Source: Acidobacteriaceae bacterium
GTDB taxonomy: Bacteria > Acidobacteriota > Terriglobia > Terriglobales > Acidobacteriaceae
Reading direction: 5' to 3'
DNA: 38,316 nucleotides
Assembly: GCA_030037705.1 (NCBI GenBank)
Contig: JASHQE010000304.1
Span: 1-38,316 of the forward strand
The notes below the pieces were generated by a model. It did not search any database and was not told the DNA's origin. It was given only the letters and a program-made list of their open reading frames with translations. A program made the translations under genes and the position numbers. This document shows, in pieces, positions 1-8,100 of this stretch. Each line of letters opens with the position of its first letter. The stretch's first letter is position 1.

Positions 1-272
1 GGCATCTCGGTGCCGGGCATTCCGCCGGAAATCCATTTGCGCAGCGTAGCATCGTCGACGAGCGCCTGATATTCGGGGTTGGCGAGATCGATCGCCGGGC
101 CGTTCCGGCCGTTCGCACCGTGGCACGCGGCGCAGTTCTCGCTATAGAGCTTGTCGAAATCCGCAACCTCGCTGGGGCGCCCGATCGGATTCCCCGGATA
201 GCCGGGCCCGCGTTCACAGCCCGCAATGAGCGCGGCAAGGCACGCCAGCAGTGCCTGAGCCAGACGGCGCAT
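1..272 (-). CDS. Monohaem lipoprotein cytochrome c (3' end beyond window)
   Basis: The reading frame starts at ATG 272-270 and runs off the left edge, giving about 90 residues. A short hydrophobic leader ends in a lipobox (LIAGC, Cys about residue 19), so the protein is probably a lipid-anchored periplasmic electron carrier. A CAACH c-type haem motif follows at about residues 47-51. The upstream gene's TGA overlaps this ATG (TGATG), which indicates translational coupling at the end of the cytochrome oxidase operon. Its likely role is electron delivery to, or assembly with, the aa3-type oxidase. The distal axial methionine may be one of those in the GGMPGTEMP stretch at the window edge. The product is clear; partner specificity is inferred from position. 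Confidence 0.85.
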   Translation of the reverse strand, partial: MRRLAQALLACLAALIAGCERGPGYPGNPIGRPSEVADFDKLYSENCAACHGANGRNGPAIDLANPEYQALVDDATLRKWISGGMPGTEM

Positions 273-1147
273 CAGTGTCTCTCCTTATCTTGTGCCGGAT
301 CGGCGCCGGGCCGCGAATCGATCAAGCCGGCTGCCTCAATGCCCAGGCGCTCCACGAACGGCATGGACTGAGCGGTCGGAATGCGTTCCTGGCGCGCAAC
401 GACGAAGCCGGCGGTCAAACCGTAGGTGACCTGCGAGACGAGGAACCAGCCCCACTGAATCCGCTGATCGAGCGCGGGGTTGATGATGCCCATGAATGAA
501 TGCAGAATGCCCGTCCACAACACGGGCGCAAGAATGCCGCCGAGCAGAACGGGCCGGCGCGGAAGCATGGGGAGCATCGCACCGTAGAGCAAGCCGACGA
601 GCACGCACGTGAGCGAGTGGATGACGATGGCGACGAGCAGGCCCTGCCAGTGAAACGCCGCAATGTCAGCCGTGCTGGGATTGCGCCAATTCGCTACGCC
701 CGCGCCGCCCAGCAGATTGATCGGATACCAGATGCTGTGTTGCGCGACCAGACCGTAGATCAGTGCGGGAACGATCATGGCGAATCCGCCGGCAATACCG
801 CCCTTGATGCCGCTGATGACGGGATAGGTTTCGATGGGCAGGTGCGCGCGATGCTCGGGGCTGAGACGAATGTGTTCGACGAGGGCGCGCGAGGTAGCGA
901 TGGGTACCGGCCGATGGACTATCGGGACCTCTTCGTGCCGCTCCTTCGGCAGGACCTGGCGAAACCAACCGACGCAGCCAGCGAGCATGAACACACCGCC
1001 GAGCAGGCCAATGCCCGCGTCCGTGACGAGGCTGGCAGCCGCGAGCGTGCACCCGAAGGCCAGAATCATCGGCCATGCCGTGGGCGCGGGCAGTTGAATA
1101 GCTGCGGCGTTGGCGAATATCTGCTCGTGCTGGAGGTGATCGGCCAT
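272..1147 (-). CDS. Polytopic membrane protein of the cytochrome oxidase operon
   Basis: This 291-residue integral membrane protein has no family I can name. The start at 1147 (MADHLQ) is preferred because it lies 5 nt after the coxC stop; the frame is open further upstream but only inside coxC. Two hydrophobic helices near residues 24-63 are followed by a charged loop of about 50 residues, then four to five further membrane segments and a polar tail. The N-terminal two-helix unit resembles a small subunit IV-like module of caa3 oxidases; the C-terminal half is a separate glycine-rich membrane domain. It lies between coxC and the cytochrome c gene and overlaps the latter by one base. An accessory or assembly subunit of the oxidase is the likely job, inferred only from context. 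Confidence 0.75.
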   Translation of the reverse strand: MADHLQHEQIFANAAAIQLPAPTAWPMILAFGCTLAAASLVTDAGIGLLGGVFMLAGCVGWFRQVLPKERHEEVPIVHRPVPIATSRALVEHIRLSPEHRAHLPIETYPVISGIKGGIAGGFAMIVPALIYGLVAQHSIWYPINLLGGAGVANWRNPSTADIAAFHWQGLLVAIVIHSLTCVLVGLLYGAMLPMLPRRPVLLGGILAPVLWTGILHSFMGIINPALDQRIQWGWFLVSQVTYGLTAGFVVARQERIPTAQSMPFVERLGIEAAGLIDSRPGADPAQDKERH

Positions 1148-1152
1148 GTCTT

Positions 1153-1737
1153 TCACTTGCCCATCATGTAGACGACAGTGAATACGACGACCCACACCGC
1201 GTCGACGAAGTGCCAGTAGAGCGAGAGTACCTGGATGCGCTGTGTATGGCGCTGCTCCACGCGGCCGAGCAAGGTGAAGATCATGACGAGCGAGAGCATG
1301 AGCAGCCCAACGACTACGTGCGTGGCGTGCAGGCCGACAAGCGAGTAGAAGGTTGTTCCAAAGAGGTTGGTGCGGATGGTAAGGCCGTTCGTGTAGATCA
1401 GCCGCTTCCATTCGATAGCCGTGCCGGCGAGAAAGACGATGCCCAGCAACATCGTGAGCGCCCACCATGCTGCGAAAGCTCGAATGCGTCCGTGCTCAAT
1501 CGCGCGTTCGGCGAACACGATGGCGATGCTGCTCGAGAGCAGGCAGACGGTGTTGAACCACGGAACATCGAGAATCTGCGGCGTCGGCCCGGTCACGCTG
1601 CGCCCGATGTAGTAGATGTAGGCGACCACAAAAATCGTAAAGATCGCTGATTCGCCAATGATCAGCGAGAACATGGCCACACGGCCGCGCGAGGGCAAAC
1701 GCCAGCTTTCGTCCGCGAAGATTGGAATTGTGCTCAT
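1153..1737 (-). CDS. coxC: Cytochrome c oxidase subunit III
   Basis: This 194-residue protein has five predicted membrane helices and is the short form of subunit III found in caa3-type oxidases. The family hallmark is seen at the C-terminus, where a WHFVDAVWVVVF helix ends the protein; a TFYSLVGLHATHVVVG helix lies about 50 residues upstream of it. Its start ATG overlaps the coxA stop by four bases (ATGA). Subunit III carries no redox centre and stabilises the catalytic core in the cytoplasmic membrane. Identification is firm from motifs and operon order. Confidence 0.93.
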   Translation of the reverse strand: MSTIPIFADESWRLPSRGRVAMFSLIIGESAIFTIFVVAYIYYIGRSVTGPTPQILDVPWFNTVCLLSSSIAIVFAERAIEHGRIRAFAAWWALTMLLGIVFLAGTAIEWKRLIYTNGLTIRTNLFGTTFYSLVGLHATHVVVGLLMLSLVMIFTLLGRVEQRHTQRIQVLSLYWHFVDAVWVVVFTVVYMMGK

Positions 1738-3422
1738 CGCTCGTACTTCCAGTCAGGATCGTTAGGATGCTTGATATCCCAAAGCGGGCGCCGGCTGCGC
1801 ACCACCGGCTCTGTCTCGAAGTTGTAAGGCGGCGGGGGCGAGGGCGTTGACCACTCCAGAGTCCATGCATCCCAGGGATCGTTCCCGGCCAGTGGGCCAT
1901 GCAGGAAAGAGTCGATGATGTTCCACACCAAAATCAGTACGGCGACGGCCTGGATGAGTCCACCCGCCGAGATGATCATGTTGAGCGTGGTCCAGCCTCG
2001 ATCCGGTTCGTAGGTGTAGCTGGAGCGCGGCATGCCGAGAAAGCCGACAAAGTGCATGGTGTCGAAAGTCATGTGAAAGCCGATGAAGAAGAGCCAGAAG
2101 TGCCATTTGCCGAGCGTCTCGCTCAACATGCGGCCGGTGATTTTCGGATACCAGTAATAGATCGCGGCAAAGAAGCAGAAGACGAACGAGCCGGTCAGCG
2201 TGTAGTGAAAATGCGCGATCACAAAGTAGGAGTTGTGCAGTTGCCAGTCCCACGGCGCAACCGCGAGCATGATGCCGGTGAGGCCGGCGCACAGAAATTG
2301 AAACAGGAATGCGGTGCAGAACAGCATGGGCGTGGCAAAGCGGATTTTGCCACCCCACATGGTCGCAACCCAGTTGAATATTTTGATGCCGGTGGGAATG
2401 CCGACCATCATCGTGGAGAGCGCAAAGAAGGCGTTGCTCACCGAGGTCATGCCGATGGTGAACATGTGGTGCGCCCACACGCTCAGGCTCACGAACGCGA
2501 TTCCGACCGAGGCCGCAACCATCGCCGGATAGCCGAAGATAGCTTTGCGCGAAAACACCGGGATCACTTCACTGGCAATGCCGAATGCGGGCAGGATCAA
2601 AACGTACACTTCCGGATGGCCGAAGATCCAGAAGAAGTGCATCCACACTGTTGCCGAACCGCCCGCCTGCGTATCGAAGAAGTGTCCGCCGAGGTAGCGA
2701 TCGATGATCAGCATGACTTGCGCGGCGGTGAGCGGTGTAATCACGATCAGCGTGTCGGCGCTGGCCACGACCATCAGCCACACGAAGAGAGGCATGCGCA
2801 GCAGCGTCATGCCGCGGCACCGCATTGAAAACGCAGTCGCCAGAGTATTAATGGCTGCGCCCAGCGTACCGAATCCCATCACAATAAGAGCGAGTGCCCA
2901 GTAATCAGTGTTATGACCGGGCGAGAACGCTTTGGCCGTGAGCGGCGCGTAAGCCCACCAGCTCACGTCGGGCGCAGAGCCCATGCCGTACAGACCGAAG
3001 CCACCGATGAAACTGAAGTAGAGAAGCAGCCCGCCGAACGCACTCATCCAGAAACTGAATGCGTTCAGTCGCGGGAATGCCATATCACGCGCGCCGATCA
3101 TCAGCGGGACAAAATAGTTGCCGAAACCGAAGATCAGCGTCATGCCGACCAGGAAAACCATCGTGGTGCCGTGCATCGTGAAGAATTCGTTGTAGAGTTC
3201 GGCCGAAAGAAAGTGATTGTGAGGTATGGCGAGCTGAATGCGGATTGCCATAGCCTCGACGCCGGCGACGAGCAGGAAAACAAGCGCATACGCGATGTAG
3301 AGAATGCCGAGCTTTTTGTGGTCGACCGTGACGACCCAGCTATGCACCCATTCGAGCAGCGCCGCGCCGCGTGACGGTGTTGTATCCAGAGTGCCGGGAA
3401 TCGGATAGGTCTGATCGGCCAT
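1734..3422 (-). CDS. coxA: Cytochrome c oxidase subunit I, aa3-type
   Basis: This 562-residue haem-copper oxidase core reduces O2 to water and pumps protons across the cytoplasmic membrane. The low-spin haem ligand is in the TMHGTTMVF helix (H84), with the second in HFHYT (H406; H404 binds the high-spin haem). The CuB/Tyr motif GHPEVY gives H269, E271 and Y273, and the CuB pair is H318-H319. The glutamate in HPEVY and the lysine in PTGIKIFNW (K347) indicate an A-type enzyme with D- and K-channels. It sits 10 nt after coxB and overlaps coxC by four bases. The full length matches the family. Confidence 0.97.
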   Translation of the reverse strand: MADQTYPIPGTLDTTPSRGAALLEWVHSWVVTVDHKKLGILYIAYALVFLLVAGVEAMAIRIQLAIPHNHFLSAELYNEFFTMHGTTMVFLVGMTLIFGFGNYFVPLMIGARDMAFPRLNAFSFWMSAFGGLLLYFSFIGGFGLYGMGSAPDVSWWAYAPLTAKAFSPGHNTDYWALALIVMGFGTLGAAINTLATAFSMRCRGMTLLRMPLFVWLMVVASADTLIVITPLTAAQVMLIIDRYLGGHFFDTQAGGSATVWMHFFWIFGHPEVYVLILPAFGIASEVIPVFSRKAIFGYPAMVAASVGIAFVSLSVWAHHMFTIGMTSVSNAFFALSTMMVGIPTGIKIFNWVATMWGGKIRFATPMLFCTAFLFQFLCAGLTGIMLAVAPWDWQLHNSYFVIAHFHYTLTGSFVFCFFAAIYYWYPKITGRMLSETLGKWHFWLFFIGFHMTFDTMHFVGFLGMPRSSYTYEPDRGWTTLNMIISAGGLIQAVAVLILVWNIIDSFLHGPLAGNDPWDAWTLEWSTPSPPPPYNFETEPVVRSRRPLWDIKHPNDPDWKYER

Positions 3423-3432
3423 GGTTCGTCTC

Positions 3433-4491
3433 TCAATGCAGGGTAGTTAGATAGGCCACGACTTCGTCCGTTTCCTGATCGCTGAGCTGCATGGCAGGCA
3501 TCAGCGCGCCAGGCTTCACCGTGTTCGGATCTTGAATCCACGCGCGCAGATTGTCAGACGTGTTCGCCGCTGCACCCGCTGCAATCGTCGCGCGGCTCAT
3601 CAGGTGCGTGAGGTCAGGACCGAAGGTTCCCTTGGCGGCCGTGCCGGAGATGGTGTGACAATTCGCGCACGCTTGAGTCTCGAAGACGTGGCGTCCGGCG
3701 ACCGCATCCGCATTGTGCGCGTCAGGTTGCATGGCAGGCCGCTGCTCCGCTTTGACCCACGCGGCAAATTGATCGGGCGTATCAGCATAGACACGTAGCA
3801 ACATCTTGGCGTGCTCGACTCCGCAAAACTGGGCACATTGGCCCAGATACAAGCCGGTGCTCTGCGGATCGATCCACATCGCGTTCGGGTGGTTAGGAAT
3901 GAGATCGGTTTTTCCGCCCAGTTGCGGAACCCAGAAGCTGTGATCTACGTCGGCCGAGAGTAGTTGCAGAAATGTGGGTCTTGGCATTGTGGAGGTGCTG
4001 ACGGGAACATGCAGCTCGTTCGCGGTGACAATGCCCAACTTGGGATAGCGGAACTCCCACCAGAACTGATGGCCAACCACGATGACGTCAAGCGCGGACT
4101 GAGGCTTGGGGGCATCCTGAATGGCAAAGATGACGCGCGCGGTCGTGAGAAACAAGACGACCACGATGAGAACGGGAATTACTGTCCACGCGAGTTCCAC
4201 TTGCGTGCTGCCGTAGATTTGCGCCGGCTCGTGCTCCGCGTCGGTCTTGCGCGCATGGAACCTGATGATGACGAAAGCGAGCAAGCCCCCGACGACGAGA
4301 AAAATGGCGCCCGTAATCACTAGGACGAATTGCGAAAGCGCGTAAATCTCATGCGCCGGCGTGGATGCCGGCGCCAGAATGGAGGGCGTGGTTAGCGCGC
4401 CCTGCGCGCCGGAGGGCATTGCGCCCATGCCGGCCAGGGCCAGGGAAAAAACCTGTGCGCGAGTTAGGAGAAGACTGTGCCGTCGCTGCAT
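3433..4491 (-). CDS. coxB: Cytochrome c oxidase subunit II with fused cytochrome c domain
   Basis: This 352-residue caa3-type subunit II begins with a signal-like hydrophobic leader (about 1-30). Two membrane helices follow (about 50-78 and 98-120), then the periplasmic CuA domain with H184, C219, C223, H227 and M230 visible. After a short linker comes a monohaem cytochrome c domain: CANCH at 275-279, with a distal methionine probably M331 or M334. It accepts electrons from cytochrome c and passes them via CuA to subunit I. It is the first gene of the leftward oxidase operon. A palindromic site lies 66-99 nt upstream of the start codon, so control by the adjacent FixJ-type regulator is plausible but inferred. 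Confidence 0.95.
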   Translation of the reverse strand: MQRRHSLLLTRAQVFSLALAGMGAMPSGAQGALTTPSILAPASTPAHEIYALSQFVLVITGAIFLVVGGLLAFVIIRFHARKTDAEHEPAQIYGSTQVELAWTVIPVLIVVVLFLTTARVIFAIQDAPKPQSALDVIVVGHQFWWEFRYPKLGIVTANELHVPVSTSTMPRPTFLQLLSADVDHSFWVPQLGGKTDLIPNHPNAMWIDPQSTGLYLGQCAQFCGVEHAKMLLRVYADTPDQFAAWVKAEQRPAMQPDAHNADAVAGRHVFETQACANCHTISGTAAKGTFGPDLTHLMSRATIAAGAAANTSDNLRAWIQDPNTVKPGALMPAMQLSDQETDEVVAYLTTLH

Positions 4492-4556
4492 ACTCCTCGA
4501 CCTTCCGCGGGCGATGGATTGCGAGTCCCATTACGCCAGAACAGCGAAGACGAGTC

Positions 4557-4594
4557 TATTGAACGAAGGTATCGACCGATGCTTTGGTATCACG
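4557..4594. promoter_or_regulatory. Palindromic operator-like site A (coxB promoter region)
   Basis: The left half-site TATTGAACGAAGGTATCGA (4557-4575) meets an imperfect inverted half at 4576-4594; about 10 of 19 positions pair. The left half closely matches half-sites of two better palindromes at 5485-5522 and 5631-5668. It lies 66 nt upstream of the coxB start, a usual place for an activator. Binding by the FixJ-type regulator encoded at 4710-5366 is an inference. Confidence 0.55.
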
Positions 4595-4709
4595 CGCCAT
4601 GATTGAGAACTCATGAACATCTATCCCGCGCGGCGCTATTCGGAACGGTGATTACTGATCAGCCGCAAGTCTCATCCGGAGTGCGGCGCAAGGCGCTTAT
4701 TCAGGGTCT

Positions 4710-5366
4710 TCAGAATCGTGGACCGCTACGCATGATGCTTTGTGCCGGAACGAGATGAGACGCGAGCTTTCCCGCCATCTTAATCAGATCGGCAATGGAG
4801 TGGGCCTTCATCTTTTGCATGACCCTTCCACGGTGTGCCTTCACGGTAACCGCAGTGATACCGAGTTCATCGCCTACCTGCCTATTCAACAAGCCAGATA
4901 CGACCAACGACATCACTTGCCGTTCACGGTGGGTAAGTGACGCGTAACGGTCCCTAAGCCTCCCCATCTCCACCTCACGTGAAAGAGCAACCTGGCTAGA
5001 TTCAAGAGCTGCCCGGATGGCGGTCAACAGCACGTCATTATTGAAGGGCTTGGTCAGAAACTCCTGAGCTCCCGCTTTCATCGCCCGCACCGTCATTGAC
5101 ACATCTCCATAGCCCGTGATGAAGATGATGGGCATATCGTGCCGTTCGAGCGCTACGCGCTCCTGCAGATCCAGACCGTTCAGGCCGGGAAGCGACACAT
5201 CGAGTACGAGGCAATTTGGAACAAAGACACGAGGATGTGCCAGAAATTCCTGCGCCGATCCAAACATCACCGGCTGCCAACCCTCAAAGCGAATCAGGCA
5301 TTCCAGCGATTCGCGCACAGAGAAGTCATCGTCGACAACGAATACGATTGGTGTGGTTGGCGACAT
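4710..5366 (-). CDS. FixJ/NarL-type response regulator, copy 1
   Basis: This 218-residue two-domain regulator has a receiver domain at about 5-120 with acidic pocket D12-D14, phospho-acceptor D56, switch T84 and lysine K106 (LTKPF). A LuxR/NarL-type helix-turn-helix follows at about 140-205, including the family signature LTHRERQVMSLVVSGLLNRQ. It is typical of FixJ-like activators that answer a histidine kinase. No kinase gene is present in the window, so it is an orphan here. It is transcribed leftward, 218 nt from the coxB start and in the same direction. A 219-residue paralogue lies at 6831-7490. A purine-rich stretch with AGG about 8 nt before the ATG supports the start. Confidence 0.93.
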   Translation of the reverse strand: MSPTTPIVFVVDDDFSVRESLECLIRFEGWQPVMFGSAQEFLAHPRVFVPNCLVLDVSLPGLNGLDLQERVALERHDMPIIFITGYGDVSMTVRAMKAGAQEFLTKPFNNDVLLTAIRAALESSQVALSREVEMGRLRDRYASLTHRERQVMSLVVSGLLNRQVGDELGITAVTVKAHRGRVMQKMKAHSIADLIKMAGKLASHLVPAQSIMRSGPRF

Positions 5367-5484
5367 GACTATAACCTCACTCCACTGCTACTCCCAGTGG
5401 AATCGCTCGCCCATTCGGAGTTTTCCGTCATCCGACTTCGTCCCGGATGACGACACCATTAGGCCGCAGGGACGAAAACGAATC

Positions 5485-5522
5485 TATTGGACGAAAGTAT
5501 TGATCAATACGTCCGTTCAATA
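5485..5522. promoter_or_regulatory. Near-perfect 38-bp palindromic operator-like site B
   Basis: The left half TATTGGACGAAAGTATTGA (5485-5503) and the reverse complement of the right half, TATTGAACGGACGTATTGA (5504-5522), agree at 16 of 19 positions, with centre TTGATCAA. The site lies 119 nt upstream of the response-regulator start at 5366. Size and symmetry suggest a dimeric, perhaps tetrameric, DNA-binding protein. Autoregulation by the neighbouring FixJ-type protein is inferred. Confidence 0.65.
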
Positions 5523-5630
5523 CATGCACCATTTATTTTCTCGGCTGATCCGGATAGACCGATGGCAACGACGCGGCCAGCCCGGTGCCTGCCGGTAACG
5601 GATAGTCAGTCACAACGCCCGCGAAAGTTC

Positions 5631-5668
5631 TATTAGACCAAGGCATTGGTCGATACCTTCGTCCAATT
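5631..5668. promoter_or_regulatory. Palindromic operator-like site C
   Basis: The left half TATTAGACCAAGGCATTGG (5631-5649) and the reverse complement of the right half, AATTGGACGAAGGTATCGA (5650-5668), agree at 13 of 19 positions. The right half is nearly identical to the left half of site A. The site falls almost exactly midway between the divergent response-regulator and carbonic-anhydrase start codons (about 283 nt from each). Confidence 0.55.
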
Positions 5669-5931
5669 GTCGCAATTCTGTTCGTCTGGCTTAATCACGA
5701 CATCAGCCTCGCGACCAAGGTTGCGTGAGCCGCTGGGACCAATCCTCGTTGGAGCCAAGCCGATGATCCCCCGATCTCTAGGCGTCGGAAGCGGAAGAAT
5801 CGTGAATTTGACCGGGGAAAAAAGAGACTGCGGAGCCCATACGAGAGGCTTGGATCCACGCAGACAACATCAAACCACGCGTTGTGGCGAACCGAATCCC
5901 GCACTTGCAATGTGACTAAGGAGAATCCCAA
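5669..5931. other. Intergenic leader of the carbonic anhydrase gene
   Basis: No coding region, RNA gene or convincing sigma-70 hexamer pair was found in this stretch between site C and the carbonic anhydrase. A good Shine-Dalgarno (AAGGAGA) lies just before the start at 5932. Confidence 0.4.
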
Positions 5932-6444
5932 ATGAGCTTGATTGAACGCGCGATTACCGCGAACCGCAAGAATGCAGAGCACCATGATCCTTCGCTGGCA
6001 AACAAGCCAGCGCCGAAGATTGCGATCCTTACGTGTATGGACCCCCGCCTGAACCAACTACTCCAATGGTTAGACATCAAACCGGCCGATGCGGACGTGA
6101 TTCGGAACGTCGGGACGGCAGCAACGGAAGATGTTGTGCGGTCTCTCATGTTCTCAATTCACGTTCTGGGTGTGCGAGAGATCATGATCGTTGGGCACAC
6201 CGGCTGCGGGATGGAAATGTTTTCCGAAGAGGATTTCGAGAAGCACGTTCACACACAATGCGGTGTGTGGGCGGTAGCTCCGGACAAATTCCACTGCTAT
6301 TCCGACGTGAATGGGCAGACACAAAAGCAGGTACTGAAGCTCAGGTCGCACCCGTGGATTCCCGCGAAGGTCGTTATTCGTGGATTTGTTTTTGATTTGG
6401 CAACAGGCAAACTAAGAGAAGTAACGCCTAAAGACGACAAATAG
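5932..6444 (+). CDS. Beta-class carbonic anhydrase
   Basis: This 170-residue cytosolic enzyme interconverts CO2 and bicarbonate. The zinc ligands are visible as C35 (in CMDPR), H89 and C92 (in HTGCGM), with the D37/R39 dyad and the RNVG motif at 58-61. This is the short beta-class form. A clear Shine-Dalgarno (AAGGAGA) fixes the start. It is divergent from the first FixJ-like regulator, with palindromes B and C in the shared gap, so co-regulation with respiration is possible. A short weak hairpin (GGCCC/GGGCC, about 6457-6474) follows the stop but lacks a T-run. Confidence 0.92.
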   Translation: MSLIERAITANRKNAEHHDPSLANKPAPKIAILTCMDPRLNQLLQWLDIKPADADVIRNVGTAATEDVVRSLMFSIHVLGVREIMIVGHTGCGMEMFSEEDFEKHVHTQCGVWAVAPDKFHCYSDVNGQTQKQVLKLRSHPWIPAKVVIRGFVFDLATGKLREVTPKDDK

Positions 6445-6571
6445 TTTTTCTGCGGCGGCCCGAGTTGCTGGGCCCAATCGACAAACCGGATGACTGGAGA
6501 CCGCGCCAGAAACGGCGATGGAAAGCGGGTAAGATTTATCACAAGATGGAGTGCTGACTGTTTCCCCATGA
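6445..6571. other. Non-coding gap before the receiver-domain remnant
   Basis: Apart from the weak GGCCC/GGGCC hairpin just after the carbonic anhydrase, nothing recognisable was found on either strand. Confidence 0.3.
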
Positions 6572-6748
6572 TCAATCTGCAAAACGAATAGAAGAATCAC
6601 CGGCGAGATCCCGACAGTTTTCATCACTGCTCAAAGAAAGGAATCGGGTCGCCGGATGCTTCGGTAGGGCGCGGTGGAGTGCCTGCTCAAGACCTTCGGT
6701 AATACGACGCTTCTTCAGGCGCTCGACACGCCGCTTCAAGGCAACTGA
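6572..6748 (+). pseudogene. Decayed response-regulator receiver domain (C-terminal half)
   Basis: One frame reads through the end of a CheY-like receiver domain. [10 protein letters not shown] (beta-4 with the switch threonine, from about 6605) is followed, after an in-frame TAG at 6665-6667, by [19 protein letters not shown] and a natural-looking TGA at 6746-6748. In intact relatives the second segment reads LLKPF; here the cis-proline after the conserved lysine has become threonine. The upstream half with the acidic pocket and phospho-Asp is missing or unrecognisable, and the frame is closed upstream by a TGA at 6569-6571. It belongs to the FixJ or stand-alone receiver group and lies directly before an intact regulator. 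It is probably the relic of a third response regulator in this cluster. Confidence 0.7.
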
Positions 6749-6830
6749 ACAAATTCAAGCTTTCTTTAGGCTGCGGGAAATATACTTAAGCCCTGCGAGC
6801 GCACGTGATCATGAAGCGAGGTCATCACCC

Positions 6831-7490
6831 ATGCCACAAGACAGTTCAATTGTGTTCGTCGTTGACGACGACGTGTCTGTGCGCGAGTCTCTGGAACTAT
6901 TGATTCGCTGCGAAGGCTGGCAGCCCGAGATGTATGCGTCGGCGCAGGATTTTCTTGCGCGCCCGCGCGTTCTTGAGCCGAGTTGCCTGATACTTGACGT
7001 TGCCCTTCCCGGACTGAACGGTCTGGACCTGCAAAGGCGTCTAGCCGCCGAACGGGCCGAGATGCCGATCATCTTCATCACTGGACACGGCGACGTGCCG
7101 ATGACCGTCCGGGCCATGAAGGCCGGGGCCGTCGAGTTTCTGACCAAACCCTTCAGCGACGATGTGCTGCTGGCTGCCGTAAGGCAAGCGCTGGAGCGTA
7201 GCCGCGTTGCCCTGGAACGCGCACGCGAGAGGCACGCACTCCGGGAGTGTTATGCGTCTCTTACCGAGCGTGAGCGGCAGGTGATGGCTCTGGTCGTCTC
7301 CGGGATGCTGAATAAGCAGGTCGGAGACGAACTTGGTATCAGTGAGATCACGGTGAAAGCGCACCGAGGCAAAGTGGTGCAGAAGATGAAGGCCGACTCT
7401 CTCGCTGATCTGGTGAGAATGGCCGCAAAGCTTCGGGTCACATTCGATCCCGGCTCAACTCGGGTTGACGAGCACTCCATCGATCGATAA
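6831..7490 (+). CDS. FixJ/NarL-type response regulator, copy 2
   Basis: This 219-residue regulator has a receiver domain at about 5-120 with D12-D14, phospho-acceptor D56, T84 and K106. A LuxR-type helix-turn-helix occupies about 145-205 ([20 protein letters not shown]). It is clearly paralogous to the protein at 4710-5366 across its whole length and points the opposite way. GAGG about 9 nt before the ATG serves as ribosome binding site. No partner kinase is present here, and no copy of the 38-bp palindrome was seen upstream. The recognition helices differ at several positions ([13 protein letters not shown] against ITAVTVKAHRGRV), so overlapping but not identical targets are possible. Confidence 0.92.
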   Translation: MPQDSSIVFVVDDDVSVRESLELLIRCEGWQPEMYASAQDFLARPRVLEPSCLILDVALPGLNGLDLQRRLAAERAEMPIIFITGHGDVPMTVRAMKAGAVEFLTKPFSDDVLLAAVRQALERSRVALERARERHALRECYASLTERERQVMALVVSGMLNKQVGDELGISEITVKAHRGKVVQKMKADSLADLVRMAAKLRVTFDPGSTRVDEHSIDR

Positions 7491-7584
7491 GAGCCGAGTG
7501 AAAATCAGGATGGTGATTCATGGCAGAGCGGTCGATCATGCCGACGAGAGGTTACGGACGCAGAAACACAAGTGACCCGGCGGG

Positions 7585-8085
7585 ATGAGCCAAAAGGATG
7601 AACGGTCGAAGATGGGCCATAGGATGATGCGCAACGACCAAGTCGCCGTTTTGCTTCCAATGATAGTTGGCTCAATCGCGGCTCTCTGCACAATTGTGAT
7701 TCATTCCCTGGCATTGGGGGTGACGGTGCGTTTTTTTCGCCACGAAAGAAGGCTGGGACATGTAGGATCGGTAGTTCGAATGAATCTCGGAATCTTTGTG
7801 CTGGCGATATCATTCGCCTTTCTGGCGCACCTGATTGAGATTGCGTTATGGGCTGCCTTGTTCGTCCTATGCGGAGAATTCAAATCCCCGGAGCTCGCAT
7901 ACTACCACTCAGCGGTCAACTACACGACTTTGGGTTATGGCGATTTGATCATGACGCCGTCGTGGAAGCTTCTGGGGCCTCTCGAAGCGGCTGATGGAGC
8001 ACTGATGTTTGGTGTCTCCACCGCTATGATCTTCGCGATCGCCCAACGCTTGATGCGCGCCAAGTTTGGCAGCTCACCTTTGTGA
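7585..8085 (+). CDS. Two-TM-type ion channel protein with K+ selectivity filter
   Basis: This 166-residue membrane protein has hydrophobic segments at about 21-48, 67-96 and 131-153. A pore loop between the last two carries the filter TLGYGD at 115-120, the signature of the Ion_trans_2 potassium-channel family. No cytosolic RCK/TrkA domain is attached. The start is uncertain: ATGs at 7612 and 7624 are in frame and the ribosome site is weak for all three. A small potassium or cation channel in the cytoplasmic membrane is the best reading; selectivity beyond the filter motif cannot be judged. Confidence 0.8.
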   Translation: MSQKDERSKMGHRMMRNDQVAVLLPMIVGSIAALCTIVIHSLALGVTVRFFRHERRLGHVGSVVRMNLGIFVLAISFAFLAHLIEIALWAALFVLCGEFKSPELAYYHSAVNYTTLGYGDLIMTPSWKLLGPLEAADGALMFGVSTAMIFAIAQRLMRAKFGSSPL

Positions 8086-8100
8086 CAGGAGTAGATCGTG

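Noticed and set aside
500-1171. Open frame of 223 codons on the plus strand
   Set aside because: It lies antisense to the oxidase-operon membrane gene and coxC, is rich in charged residues as expected for a GC-rich shadow, and has no family motif.
1899-2828. Open frame of 309 codons opposite coxA
   Set aside because: coxA is certain on the other strand; the translation is His/Arg/Glu-rich shadow sequence.
7528-7560. Possible fourth copy of the 38-bp palindrome upstream of the channel gene
   Set aside because: Only the GGTCGAT core and a nearby CGACGAG resemble the consensus; the flanks do not match and there is little symmetry.
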